Part shown: in pieces, positions 1 through 8,635 of the stretch
Layout of the letters: each line of letters opens with the position of its first letter
How positions within the stretch are numbered: the first letter of the stretch is position 1
NCBI GenBank assembly: GCA_025449845.1
Contig: JANWIP010000001.1
Span: 18,262 to 82,261, forward strand
Length of the DNA: 64,000 bases
Origin: Solirubrobacteraceae bacterium
GTDB lineage: Bacteria > Actinomycetota > Thermoleophilia > Solirubrobacterales > Solirubrobacteraceae
Direction of reading: 5' to 3'
Translations under genes and position numbers: made by a program
The notes under the pieces: generated by a model
Databases searched by the model: none
What the model saw: the letters and a program-made list of their open reading frames with translations, nothing else
What the model was told of the DNA's origin: nothing

Positions 1-711
1 ACGATCGCTGCGCGCCGCCAGCAGCTCTCCGGTCTGGTCGAACATGCCAACACCACCTTCGGGGCGCTGGCCTCGGAGCAGACAAATCTTGCCCGCAGCG
101 TGCAGGCGCTGCCCGTGGTTCTGCATCAGGGCAACGTCACCTTCACGCATCTGCCCGCCACCCTGAGCGCCTTGCGCAAGCTGGCGATCGTGTCCAAGCC
201 CAACACCGTCAACCTGGCGCTGCTCTTCGAACGCCTGCGGCCCCTGATTACCGAAGCCACTCCAGTGGTCAACAACCTCAGTGTGGCCGTCAGTCAGCCC
301 GGTCCCAACAACGACTTCACCGATCTTTTCCAGGGGTATCCCGCGGTGTTGAAGGCCGTTGAAGCCGCCACGCCCAGCGCGCTCAAGCAGTTGGGTGAAT
401 CGACGGTGCTCTTCTCCAGATGGCGTCCCTACAGCCCGGAGCTGGTGGGCCTGGCACGCAGCCTCGGGCAGAGCACCGCCTACTACGACGCCAACGGCCA
501 CTACATACGCGCGGCGCCCACCGTCCCCAGCTTCACGCTTGGTCCCGAAGGCAGCCTGGTGCCCTCCGAAAGCCTCTCGCAGGGTCTGGCGAACCTCAAG
601 ACCGGCCAGCAGGCGCGCTGCCCAGGCACCGCCACGCAGCCGGCGCCCGACGGCTCCTCGCCGTTCACCGACACGGGCCAGCTTGAATGCAACCCGGGGC
701 AGGTGCCGTGA
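1..711 (+). CDS. MCE family protein, C-terminal part (5' end outside window)
   Basis: The frame is open from base 1 to the TGA at 709-711, giving 236 visible residues. It is the helical C-terminal half of an Mce/MlaD substrate-binding protein, with repeated amphipathic stretches and a Pro/Ser-rich tail with two Cys. The conserved N-terminal TM and MlaD beta domain must lie left of the window. Its TGA overlaps the ATG of the next MCE gene, so it belongs to the same operon. Mce proteins form periplasmic hexameric tubes that carry lipids or sterols to a YrbE/MlaE permease. The substrate cannot be told from sequence. Confidence 0.85.
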   Translation, partial: TIAARRQQLSGLVEHANTTFGALASEQTNLARSVQALPVVLHQGNVTFTHLPATLSALRKLAIVSKPNTVNLALLFERLRPLITEATPVVNNLSVAVSQPGPNNDFTDLFQGYPAVLKAVEAATPSALKQLGESTVLFSRWRPYSPELVGLARSLGQSTAYYDANGHYIRAAPTVPSFTLGPEGSLVPSESLSQGLANLKTGQQARCPGTATQPAPDGSSPFTDTGQLECNPGQVP

Positions 712-2225
712 TGGATCGCCGCCGCGGCTCGCTGGCCGCCAACCCGCTGTTGATTGGGGCGCTTACGACGCTGATCGTTAGCGTTGCGGTCTACCTGTCC
801 TACAACGCGCTCAACGGCCTGCCCTTCACGCCGACCTATGACATCAAGGTCGAACTGAACCAGGCCAATGGCCTGCTGCACTCCAACGAGGTCCGCATCG
901 GTGGGGCGCGCGTGGGGCTGGTCGATCACATTGTCGCCCACCAGAACCCCCACACAGGCAGGGTCAGCGCGATCGCCTATCTGAAGCTCGAAAAGGGCGT
1001 TGAACCGCTGCCGGCCAACACCAAGGCGATCGTGCAGTCGGTCTCGGCATTGGGCCTGAAGTATCTGCTGCTGGAAAAGGGCACCTCCTCGCAGACGCTC
1101 AAGGCCGGCTCCACGATCCCGGCATCCAATACGCGCGAACCGGTGCAGATTGAAGAGCTCTTCAAGATGTTCGATCAGCCCACCAGGATGGCCAGCCAGC
1201 AGAACCTCAACATCTTTGGCGACACCTTCGCGGGACGGGGCATCGGCCTGAATGAGACCATCGCCACGCTGCCGTCACTGCTGAAGAACGCCATCCCCGT
1301 GTTGCACAACCTGGCCTCGCCGCAGACCAACTTCCACGAGCTCTGGATCGCGCTGGAGCGCACCTCCGCCGAGGTCGCGCCGGTGGCGCAGAGCCAGGCC
1401 AACCTCTACAGCGACCTGGATACCTTCTTCTCGGCGTTTGCCTCGGTGGCTCCTGCGCTGGAAGAAACCATCGTGGGCGGGGGCCCGGCGCTGCGCCAGG
1501 CGATCCACTCGCTGCCCTTCCAGGCGCCCTTCGTCGAGAAGACCACGGAGTTCTTCCGTCTCCTGAGGCCCAGCGCCAAGAACCTCACCACGGCTGCTGC
1601 CCCACTGGGGCATGCCTTTGAAGTAGGCGCCACCAACCTCAAGGCGGCCACCTCCCTCAACACGCAGCTCGCCGAAGCGGCCAAGACCCTGCAGGTGTTC
1701 ATCGCCAATCCGGTCGTGACCTTGGGCATCGAAGACCTCACGCAGACAACCGTCGCGGGCGGCCCGCTGGTGGCTGGGCTGGCGCCCGCGCAGACGACCT
1801 GCAACTACTTCACCCTGTTCTTCCGCAACATCGCCAGCCTGTTCTCGCAGGGCACTGGTGTAGGCACGCTGGCGCGCGTGGCAGTGCTGTTCTCGCCGCT
1901 CGGGCCCAACGCCGAGGGCGGTCCCTCCTCGGCGCCGGCCAACGGAGGCTCGGAAAAGGTCGGGGTCTCGCCGCTGGTAGACAACAACCATCTGCACTTC
2001 AACCCTTATCCCTACGTCGCGGGGCCGGGCCAGCCCAAGGTGTGCGAAGCGGGCAACGAGAAGTTCATTCCGTTCCAGACGGTGATCGGCAACGTGCCGG
2101 GCACGACCAGCACGACACACGACGAAACCAAGCGCTCGCAGAACCTCAACGGTCTGGAATACCCCAGCTCCACGTTGCGGGACCTGGGCATTCAGAGCTC
2201 CTCCTCGAAGGGGAAGAAGAAGTGA
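711..2225 (+). CDS. MCE family protein
   Basis: 504-aa Mce protein. The start ATG (711) overlaps the upstream TGA (TGATG). A longer in-frame ATG at 687 would eat into the upstream gene and is less likely. After a short basic N-terminus (MDRRRG) there is one TM helix at about residues 15-37. The MlaD domain follows (about 44-125, with VRIGGARVGLV), then a long alpha-helical region and a low-complexity C-terminus ending in SSSSKGKKK. It probably forms one subunit of the Mce lipid-transport tube with the four neighbouring MCE proteins. No lipobox is visible. Confidence 0.9.
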   Translation: MDRRRGSLAANPLLIGALTTLIVSVAVYLSYNALNGLPFTPTYDIKVELNQANGLLHSNEVRIGGARVGLVDHIVAHQNPHTGRVSAIAYLKLEKGVEPLPANTKAIVQSVSALGLKYLLLEKGTSSQTLKAGSTIPASNTREPVQIEELFKMFDQPTRMASQQNLNIFGDTFAGRGIGLNETIATLPSLLKNAIPVLHNLASPQTNFHELWIALERTSAEVAPVAQSQANLYSDLDTFFSAFASVAPALEETIVGGGPALRQAIHSLPFQAPFVEKTTEFFRLLRPSAKNLTTAAAPLGHAFEVGATNLKAATSLNTQLAEAAKTLQVFIANPVVTLGIEDLTQTTVAGGPLVAGLAPAQTTCNYFTLFFRNIASLFSQGTGVGTLARVAVLFSPLGPNAEGGPSSAPANGGSEKVGVSPLVDNNHLHFNPYPYVAGPGQPKVCEAGNEKFIPFQTVIGNVPGTTSTTHDETKRSQNLNGLEYPSSTLRDLGIQSSSSKGKKK

Positions 2226-3724
2226 GCCGCCTGCGCTTCCTGAATCGCCGCGACGAAACCCCGGTGATGGAGCTGCAGCGCTCCAATCCGGTGCGCTTCG
2301 GGATGGTGGTGCTGGTGCTGATCGCCGTGTTCGTGTACTTCGGCTTCACCAAGCACATACCGTTCAAGCACGGCTTCCGTCTGCATGCGACGTTCGCCTC
2401 CTCGCTCAATATCGCCAAGAAGTCCCCCGTGCGCATCGCCGGGGTGCCCGTGGGCAAGGTCTCATCCGTCAAGCGCGAAGGCGAAACCGGCGTGGTGACG
2501 ATGGAAATCGAAAAGCAGGGCCTGCCGATCCACCGGGACGCCACCGCGAAGATCCGTCCGCGCATCTTCCTGGAAGGCAACTATTTTGTCGATCTGGATC
2601 CCGGCAGCCCGTCCTCGCCGACGGTCTCCTCCGGTTACACCCTGCCGATCACGCAGACCGCCGATCCGGTGCAGATCGACCAGCTGCTGACGGCGCTCAA
2701 CAGCGACACACGCTCCAACCTACAGACCTTCCTCGCCGAATACGGGGATGCCCTGACACGCAAGCCCACGCCCGCCGAAGACGCCCAGCAGGACCCCGAA
2801 GTGCGGGGCCTGAACGCCGCGCAGGCGTTCAATAAGTCCTTCAACTACTCTCCCGCGGCCTTGCGCGGATCGGCCATCACGCTGCAGGCGTTGGGAGGCA
2901 CCGAAAAGCACGATATCTCGGGTCTGGTGAAGGCGATCGATCACACCACTGGGGAATTGAACGTGCACGAGCAGCAGTTGGGCGAACTGATCGGCAACTT
3001 CGACACCTTCCTGGGCTCCTTCGCCGCGCAGTCCACGAGCCTCAGCGCCGCCGTGGCGGAGTTGCCGAGCACGCTGCACCATGCCAGCACGGCGTTCGTG
3101 GCAGTGGATCGTCTGCTGCCGCCGCTGCAGGCCTTTGCCGTTGACATCGTTCCGGGCGTGGAACAGACGCCCGCCACGATTCAGGCCACGCTGCCCTGGA
3201 TCAAGCAGGTAAGAGGTTTGCTGGGCCCCCAGGAACTGGGTGGAGTGGCCAAGGGCCTACGCGCCGGCGCCCCCGCGTTGGCGGCTCTGGTGGCTACTCA
3301 GCCGCCCTTCTTAAAGCAGACCGAACTGCTCAGCAAGTGCCTGACCAAGGTCTTCTACCCGGCCGGTGAAACAAAGATCCAGGACGGCGCGAGCAGCTCT
3401 GGCCTGCCCAATCAGCAGGAGTTCTTCAATGCGCTCGTCGGCTTCAACGCGGGCGCACAGAGCTTCGACGGTAACGGTCCCTTCCAGCGGCTGCTGACCA
3501 CTGGCGGGCCCGAAAACGTGGTGACACCGCCCTCGACGCTGCCGCTCAACCCGGCCAAGGGTCCGCAGCTGGCCGCCACCACCTCTCTCACCCCGCTGGG
3601 CACCCGGCCACGCGTGCCCAGCACCGAGCCGCCTTACAAGCCGCTGGTGGCCTGCTACACGCAGGCGCTGCCCAACTTCAACGGCCCGCTCTCACAGGGT
3701 CCTGCCGATGGAGGTGGGGCGTGA
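2222..3724 (+). CDS. MCE family protein
   Basis: 500-aa Mce protein. The GTG start at 2222 overlaps the preceding stop (GTGA); ATG 2267 is an alternative. A TM helix lies at about 25-45 (GMVVLVLIAVFVYFGF), followed by the MlaD domain containing SPVRIAGVPVGKVSSV and a Pro-rich loop. The helical C-terminal domain carries a QTEL..SKCL stretch. It is the third MCE gene visible and is translationally coupled on both sides, so stoichiometric expression with its neighbours is likely. Function: lipid shuttling across the cell envelope (family knowledge). Confidence 0.9.
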   Translation: MSRLRFLNRRDETPVMELQRSNPVRFGMVVLVLIAVFVYFGFTKHIPFKHGFRLHATFASSLNIAKKSPVRIAGVPVGKVSSVKREGETGVVTMEIEKQGLPIHRDATAKIRPRIFLEGNYFVDLDPGSPSSPTVSSGYTLPITQTADPVQIDQLLTALNSDTRSNLQTFLAEYGDALTRKPTPAEDAQQDPEVRGLNAAQAFNKSFNYSPAALRGSAITLQALGGTEKHDISGLVKAIDHTTGELNVHEQQLGELIGNFDTFLGSFAAQSTSLSAAVAELPSTLHHASTAFVAVDRLLPPLQAFAVDIVPGVEQTPATIQATLPWIKQVRGLLGPQELGGVAKGLRAGAPALAALVATQPPFLKQTELLSKCLTKVFYPAGETKIQDGASSSGLPNQQEFFNALVGFNAGAQSFDGNGPFQRLLTTGGPENVVTPPSTLPLNPAKGPQLAATTSLTPLGTRPRVPSTEPPYKPLVACYTQALPNFNGPLSQGPADGGGA

Positions 3725-5250
3725 GCGAGGATGAGCTGATCCCAGGCGCTGGGCCCGAGGGCGACCAGGAGCCGCGACCGACGGCGGGACGAAATGGCGC
3801 ACGCGCCAGCGGCCATAGTCACGAGGGCGGGCGCGGGCTACGCGACCAGATCGAGCGCTATCGCACGGCCTTCGCCGCGGTGGTGACGATCATCGTGGTA
3901 GCCGCTTTCACCGGTGGCTACGTGCTGGCCCACGAGCGCCTGGCGGTCCCCAGCTGGTTCCCGGTGATTGGCCACAGCCACTTCACCTTGAAGGCTGAAT
4001 TCCAGACCGCCCAGGCGGTCATTCCCGGGCAGGGCCAGGCGGTCACGATCGCCGGCGCCAAGGTCGGCGAAATCGACAGTGTGTCGCTGCACGGAGGACG
4101 GGCGCTGGTGAGCATGAGCCTCACACCGAAGTACGCGCGGTACATCTACCGCAACGCCACCATGCTGCTGCGTCCCAAGACCCAGCTCAAGGACATGACG
4201 GTGGAGGTGGATCCCGGCACGCCCAGGGCTGGACGTGTGCCTCCCGGAGTGATCATCCCGATCTCCCAGACCGCCCCCGACGTGAACGTCGATGAGTTCC
4301 TCTCCTCGCTGGACGCCGATACACGCGGCTACATCCAGCTGCTCCTGGCTGGCGCCAGCCAGGGCTTGAAGGGCAACTCGCGCAACCTTTCGGCGGCGTT
4401 CAAGCGCTTTGACCCGCTCTCGCGCGAAACGGCGAAGATCACACACCTCGCCACCGAGCGACACGCCAACATCGAGCGCGCGATCCACAACTTCAGGCTG
4501 TTCATCGAAGCTCTGGGCAGCAAGGACAAGGCATTGAGCGAGCTGGTCGACTCCGCCAACGCCTCACTGGGCGCCTTCGCGCAGCAGGATCAGGCCGTGC
4601 AGGCGACCGTGCGTGCGTTGCCTACGGCGCTACGGGAGACCAGTGAAGGTCTGGGCAAGCTGACGATTGCCGCGAACGTGGCCGGCCCCACCCTGAAGAA
4701 GCTCGAACCCTTCGCCAAGGCGCTCGGCCCCGCCCAGCAGCAGATACAGCCGGCCTTCCGTACCACCACTCCCATCATCCAGAACCAGATCCGGCCCTTC
4801 ACGCGCGAAATCGAGCCCGTCGTCAGCGAAATCCAGCCCTCCATCCAGCCGCTGGCGGAAGCCTTCCCCGGGCTCACCAGCAGCATCTCGGTGCTGAATG
4901 AATTCTTTAACGAGCTGGCCTACAACCCGGGCTCCAATCAGGCCGGCTTCTTGTTCTACCTGAACTGGTTCAATCACAACATCAACAGCGTCTTTGCCAA
5001 CGCCGATGCCAACGGCCCAATCGGCAATGGTCTGCTGTTCTACGCCTGCCCACAGCTCTTCGCCCTGCACGCCGCCGAAGAAGTCAACCCGACCGTGCAG
5101 GCACTGAGCGGGCTGACGCATCCTCCGGTGGCCCCCATCGGACAGTGCCCCAAGCCCAGCGGCGGCGGCGTGAGCAACGCCTCCGAACTCTCCGGTCGGG
5201 TGTTCGGCAAAAGCCTGCAGTCGACCTTCGGCCTGGGAGGGAATCCCTGA
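3721..5250 (+). CDS. MCE family protein
   Basis: 509-aa Mce protein starting at GTG 3721, which overlaps the previous TGA by four bases. The N-terminal 45 residues are hydrophilic and rich in Gly, Arg and His, longer than in the neighbouring MCE proteins. A TM segment follows (about 48-68, AFAAVVTIIVVAAFTGGYV), then the MlaD domain with VTIAGAKVGEIDSV. The C-terminal half is heptad-like and helical, with a Gln/Pro-rich section (QPAFRTTTPIIQNQIRPF). The extended charged cytosolic N-terminus is the distinguishing feature and could contact the ATPase or permease, but that is inference. Confidence 0.9.
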   Translation: MSEDELIPGAGPEGDQEPRPTAGRNGARASGHSHEGGRGLRDQIERYRTAFAAVVTIIVVAAFTGGYVLAHERLAVPSWFPVIGHSHFTLKAEFQTAQAVIPGQGQAVTIAGAKVGEIDSVSLHGGRALVSMSLTPKYARYIYRNATMLLRPKTQLKDMTVEVDPGTPRAGRVPPGVIIPISQTAPDVNVDEFLSSLDADTRGYIQLLLAGASQGLKGNSRNLSAAFKRFDPLSRETAKITHLATERHANIERAIHNFRLFIEALGSKDKALSELVDSANASLGAFAQQDQAVQATVRALPTALRETSEGLGKLTIAANVAGPTLKKLEPFAKALGPAQQQIQPAFRTTTPIIQNQIRPFTREIEPVVSEIQPSIQPLAEAFPGLTSSISVLNEFFNELAYNPGSNQAGFLFYLNWFNHNINSVFANADANGPIGNGLLFYACPQLFALHAAEEVNPTVQALSGLTHPPVAPIGQCPKPSGGGVSNASELSGRVFGKSLQSTFGLGGNP

Positions 5251-6752
5251 TGCAGAAGCGCGCGCCCACGCTGGCCAATCTGCTCGTCATCAGCCTGTTC
5301 GCCCTCAGCTGCTTCGGCCTGCTGCTATTCCTGTGGGAGTCTTTCGGCGGCTCCGTGCCGCTGAAGCCCAGGGGCTATCGCTTTGAAGTGGCCTTCCCGC
5401 GCACCATGCTGCTGGCAGAAGAGTCCGATGTGCGCATCAGTGGTGTGCCCGTGGGGCATGTCGTCAAGCTCAAGCGCAACATCGAAGGGCGCAACGAAGT
5501 GACGCTTGAAATCCAGCACCAGTACGCCCCGATCCGCGCCAATGCGCGCGCGACCCTGCGCCAGAAGACACTGCTGGGGGAGACCTACGTGGAACTCATC
5601 CCCGGGCCTCGCATCGGGCCGAACATCCCCGAGGGGGGGAGGCTGGCCAACAGCCACGTGGAGCCATCGGTGACCTTCGATGACATCCTCTCCGCGCTCG
5701 ACCCCAAGACCAGACGCTCATTCCAGTTGTGGCAGCAGTCGCTGGCGGCGGGATTCGCGGGGCAGGGTGAAGACCTCAACGCGGCCTTTGCGACACTGGA
5801 ACCGTTTGTGGGGCATGCCAACCAGCTGGCCAGCGTGGTGGCAACTCAGGAAGGCGCCCTGACGGCGGTGGTGCGCGGCACCGGGGAAGTGTTCGATGCG
5901 CTCTCCGAACGCGACCACCAGTTGCGCGGCTTGATCGTCCACGGAGAAAAGGCCTTTGGTGCCCTTGCCCAGTCAAGCCAGGCCTTTGCGCAGGCGTTCC
6001 GCGAACTGCCGGCCTTCGAGCACAACTCAAGCGTTGCGCTGCGCAGCATCGACAGTCTTGCCGTGGTCGCCAATCCGGTGCTTGACCAGCTGCGCCCGGC
6101 TGAGATCCAGCTGGTTCCGCTGACGCAGGCCTTGAAGACCTTTGCGCCCGAACTCAATGGTCTGCTCACGGGCCTGGGGCCGTTGACGAAGGCCGCCAAG
6201 GTGGGAGTGCCGGATGTCAAGAAGCAGCTTGACCTGACGGTGCCGCTGTTGGAAAGCGCGATCCCCTTCACCCGCAACTTCAACCCCTTCCTGGAAGAGC
6301 TTTCACGCTACGTGCCCGAGTTGCAGGCGCTGCTGGCCAACGGCACGGCCGCCAGCGAGGGCACCAACCAGGAAGGCGGGCCTTCCGGTCCGCGCGTTCA
6401 CTACCTGAATGTGCTGCCGTTGGTCAACCCCGACAGCCTGTCGCTGTATGCGCAGCGCTCGGGCTTCAACCGCGCCAACCCTTATCAGGCCTCGGGCGCC
6501 TCGCGCGGCGTGGGCAACGGGGGCATGCCCGTGTTCAACGCGGGCACCTGCGGCAATCCGGTGCCCACCATCAGCGGTCCCGGCAACGCCCAGGTTCCGC
6601 AGGCTCTGATCGCACTGCTGGTGTCGCTGCACTACATCCAGCCGCAGGGCAGCACGGCCGCGGTGCCGGCGCCGGCTTGCACGCAGGCGGCGCCGTTCAC
6701 GCTCAACGGCCGTACCACTCAGTTCCCGCAGATCCCCGCGGCATCGAAGTAG
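5250..6752 (+). CDS. MCE family protein (last of the operon)
   Basis: 500-aa Mce protein. ATG 5250 overlaps the upstream TGA (TGATG). TM helix at about 9-30 (LLVISLFALSCFGLLLFLW); the Cys inside it does not sit in a proper lipobox. The MlaD domain contains SDVRISGVPVGHVVKL. The helical region is followed by a C-terminal tail with four Cys, CGNP and PAPACTQ among them, which could form disulfides. It ends 7 bp before the convergent TetR gene. Five MCE genes are seen; canonical operons have six plus two permeases, so the rest probably lies to the left. Confidence 0.9.
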   Translation: MQKRAPTLANLLVISLFALSCFGLLLFLWESFGGSVPLKPRGYRFEVAFPRTMLLAEESDVRISGVPVGHVVKLKRNIEGRNEVTLEIQHQYAPIRANARATLRQKTLLGETYVELIPGPRIGPNIPEGGRLANSHVEPSVTFDDILSALDPKTRRSFQLWQQSLAAGFAGQGEDLNAAFATLEPFVGHANQLASVVATQEGALTAVVRGTGEVFDALSERDHQLRGLIVHGEKAFGALAQSSQAFAQAFRELPAFEHNSSVALRSIDSLAVVANPVLDQLRPAEIQLVPLTQALKTFAPELNGLLTGLGPLTKAAKVGVPDVKKQLDLTVPLLESAIPFTRNFNPFLEELSRYVPELQALLANGTAASEGTNQEGGPSGPRVHYLNVLPLVNPDSLSLYAQRSGFNRANPYQASGASRGVGNGGMPVFNAGTCGNPVPTISGPGNAQVPQALIALLVSLHYIQPQGSTAAVPAPACTQAAPFTLNGRTTQFPQIPAASK

Positions 6753-6759
6753 CCAGACC

Positions 6760-7464
6760 CTAAGGCGCAGCCACCCGCGGGGGAGTCTCGATGCCAGCGG
6801 CCGTGATCGCCCGGTGGTGGCCCATGTAGGGGACCAGGGCGAAGTACACGAGGTCCCCCAGCAGCAGTGGCAATTCAGGCGTGCGTTCCTCCAGGACCCT
6901 GCGATGCAGGATCGAGGCGATGCCGCCCACCACGGCCTCCGATGTCTGCGGAGGCAGATGCTCGGGATAGGCCGCGTGGCGCCTGCCCTCCTCCAGCAGC
7001 GGCACGAAGGCGCTGATGGTCTGGCGGTAGCGCTCGCCGGCATCCGGCCCGGCGCTGAGGCACTCGACCATTCCGACTCGGGCGGCCTCCGGGTCGCTGG
7101 CCAATGCTGCCAGCAGAGCCTTCAGGCCCTTGCGCACCCGCTCCGGCCAGGGGGCCGTGCGGTCAAACTGCTCGAGCACGCTGCTGTGCAATCGCTCCAC
7201 CATCGCGTCCAGGGCTTGCAGGAAGCAGTCCTCCTTGTTCTGAAAGTGCTCGTCGAACACCGCTCCGGGGACATCCGCGGTTTGCAGCACGCGCTCTACG
7301 GTCGTGCGGTCATAGCCGCGGTAGGCCACAGTGGCGATCAGCGCGTCGAGAATGCGGGCGCGGGGGTCCGCGCAGTGCACGGCGCCAGTATCGGTGTTGG
7401 GATCTGGTGCCGGTACGACAGTGGCCGGCTTGCGAGCGCCATCGATGTCTTGGCTGTGCGACAT
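6760..7464 (-). CDS. TetR/AcrR family transcriptional regulator
   Basis: 234 aa from the ATG at 7464, chosen because GGAGGAGGAAGG sits directly upstream; the frame stays open further upstream without coding character. The N-terminal HTH (about residues 33-80, ARILDALIATVAYRGYDRTTV...VFDEHFQNKEDCF) matches the TetR DNA-binding fold, and the ligand domain is a generic all-helical TetR C-terminus. It lies between the Mce operon (convergent) and the Mce ATPase (divergent), so control of lipid import is the natural guess. The ligand is unknown. Confidence 0.88.
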   Translation of the reverse strand: MSHSQDIDGARKPATVVPAPDPNTDTGAVHCADPRARILDALIATVAYRGYDRTTVERVLQTADVPGAVFDEHFQNKEDCFLQALDAMVERLHSSVLEQFDRTAPWPERVRKGLKALLAALASDPEAARVGMVECLSAGPDAGERYRQTISAFVPLLEEGRRHAAYPEHLPPQTSEAVVGGIASILHRRVLEERTPELPLLLGDLVYFALVPYMGHHRAITAAGIETPPRVAAP

Positions 7465-7676
7465 CCTTCCTCCTCCCTGTCCGGTGAAGGAGATGCAGAG
7501 GAGCGTCTTCGCTGTCCGGTGGGCCTGGCTTTCGCGGGGCCGCATTTCTCCCCTGCACCGATCTCCGGACTCGTTGCCTCTGGTCTGATCGTAGACTCTC
7601 CGGTGCTCTGCTGTCAAGAGCTAGGTGAAAAGTGGGCCGGTGTAGTATTCGTGGTGTGCAGGAGGGGACGGATGGC
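7465..7676. promoter_or_regulatory. Divergent intergenic region between TetR gene and Mce ATPase gene
   Basis: 212 bp with no gene. TGTCCGGTG occurs twice near the TetR side, a possible operator half-site. On the plus strand TAGTAT (7643-7648) is a good -10 for the ATPase gene and is followed by the SD-like GGAGGGGACGG before ATG 7677. A TetR autoregulatory site would be expected here, but no perfect palindrome was found by eye. Confidence 0.4.
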
Positions 7677-8552
7677 ATGAACGAGGAGCAGCTTGACGAG
7701 GGCCGCGGGTTGAGCCCGGAGAGTCAGGCGATGCTTGAGCGGGCCAGCGAGTATCAGTACCACTCGCATGATCACCTGCAGGAGGGCGAGGCAGACGGGG
7801 ACTGGTCGATCAGTTGCGTCGACGTGCACAAGCGCCTGGGAGGCCTGCCGGTGCTTAACGGACTTAACGTAAAGATCCCCGATAACACCATCACGGTCGT
7901 GCTCGGACCCTCGGGCACGGGCAAGAGCGTGCTGATCAAGCACATCATTGGCCTGATGTTCCCCGACTCTGGCGAAGTCATCGTCAAGGGACAGTCGGTA
8001 TCGGGCCTGAACATGCCCGATCTGCTCGCATTGCGACGCAGGATCGGCGTGCTCTTCCAGGATGGCGCCCTGTTTGGCTCGATGTCGGTGTTCGACAACG
8101 TGGCCTTCCCCTTGCGCCAGCACACGGGCATGTCCGAGGCGCAGATCAGCGAAGTGGTCAGACAGCGCTTGACCGATGTGGGCCTGGCCGAGGCGATCGA
8201 CGATCTGCCCAACCAGCTCTCGGGAGGCATGCGCAAGCGCGCGGGCTTCGCGCGGGCTTTGGTGATGGAGCCGGACATCGTGATCTTCGACGAGCCCGAC
8301 TCGGGCCTGGATCCAGTGCGCACCGCGCTTTTGTGCGAGCTGATCCAGGAGATGCACGGCGCCCTGGGTGGCACCTACATGGTCGTCACCCACGACATCG
8401 CCTCGGCGCGGCGCATCGGCGAGTACATCGCGCTGCTCTGGAAGGGGCGCATCGTCGAGGCCGGCGATGCACAGAAGATGTTCTCCTCGGAGAACCCCTT
8501 CGTGCGGCAGTTCCTCAGCGGCTCAGCTGAGGGACCGCTGGGCATGGACTAG
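7677..8552 (+). CDS. Mce/Mla-type ABC transporter ATP-binding protein
   Basis: 291 aa from ATG 7677, with SD GGAGGGG. ABC ATPase with Walker A GPSGTGKS, Q-loop FQDGALF, signature LSGGMRKRAGFARAL, Walker B IVIFDEPDSGLD and H-loop VVTHD. The SGGMRKR signature and DEPDSGLDPVR are typical of MlaF/Mkl (MceG) ATPases, which power Mce/YrbE lipid importers. A roughly 40-residue acidic N-terminal extension precedes the ABC domain. Being next to the Mce operon it is probably the dedicated motor. In mycobacteria mceG is encoded away from the mce operons, so linkage here strengthens the call. Confidence 0.9.
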   Translation: MNEEQLDEGRGLSPESQAMLERASEYQYHSHDHLQEGEADGDWSISCVDVHKRLGGLPVLNGLNVKIPDNTITVVLGPSGTGKSVLIKHIIGLMFPDSGEVIVKGQSVSGLNMPDLLALRRRIGVLFQDGALFGSMSVFDNVAFPLRQHTGMSEAQISEVVRQRLTDVGLAEAIDDLPNQLSGGMRKRAGFARALVMEPDIVIFDEPDSGLDPVRTALLCELIQEMHGALGGTYMVVTHDIASARRIGEYIALLWKGRIVEAGDAQKMFSSENPFVRQFLSGSAEGPLGMD

Positions 8553-8615
8553 AGCTCCCCGCCCAGAGCGTCCCCTCGTCCCGCAGACAGCTGTCTGTTG
8601 CGGGTGTTTGGCCTG

Positions 8616-8635
8616 ATGCGAACATATGTTCGCAT
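8616..8635. promoter_or_regulatory. LexA (SOS) box over the imuB start
   Basis: A perfect 20-bp palindrome centred on CGAACATATGTTCG fits the Gram-positive/actinobacterial LexA consensus CGAAC-N4-GTTCG. It ends one base before the imuB ATG (8636). The only -10-like sequence (CATATG/TATGTT) lies inside the palindrome, so LexA would cover the core promoter of a leaderless transcript. It should control imuB, the DUF6504-like gene and dnaE2 together. Confidence 0.85.

Noticed and set aside
1275..2120. 281-codon minus-strand frame in the second MCE gene
   Set aside because: Arg/Gly-rich shadow; the MCE gene has start/stop coupling with its neighbours.
7614..8393. 259-codon minus-strand frame opposite the Mce ATPase gene
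   Set aside because: It mirrors a gene with intact Walker and signature motifs; no protein-family pattern in the antisense frame.
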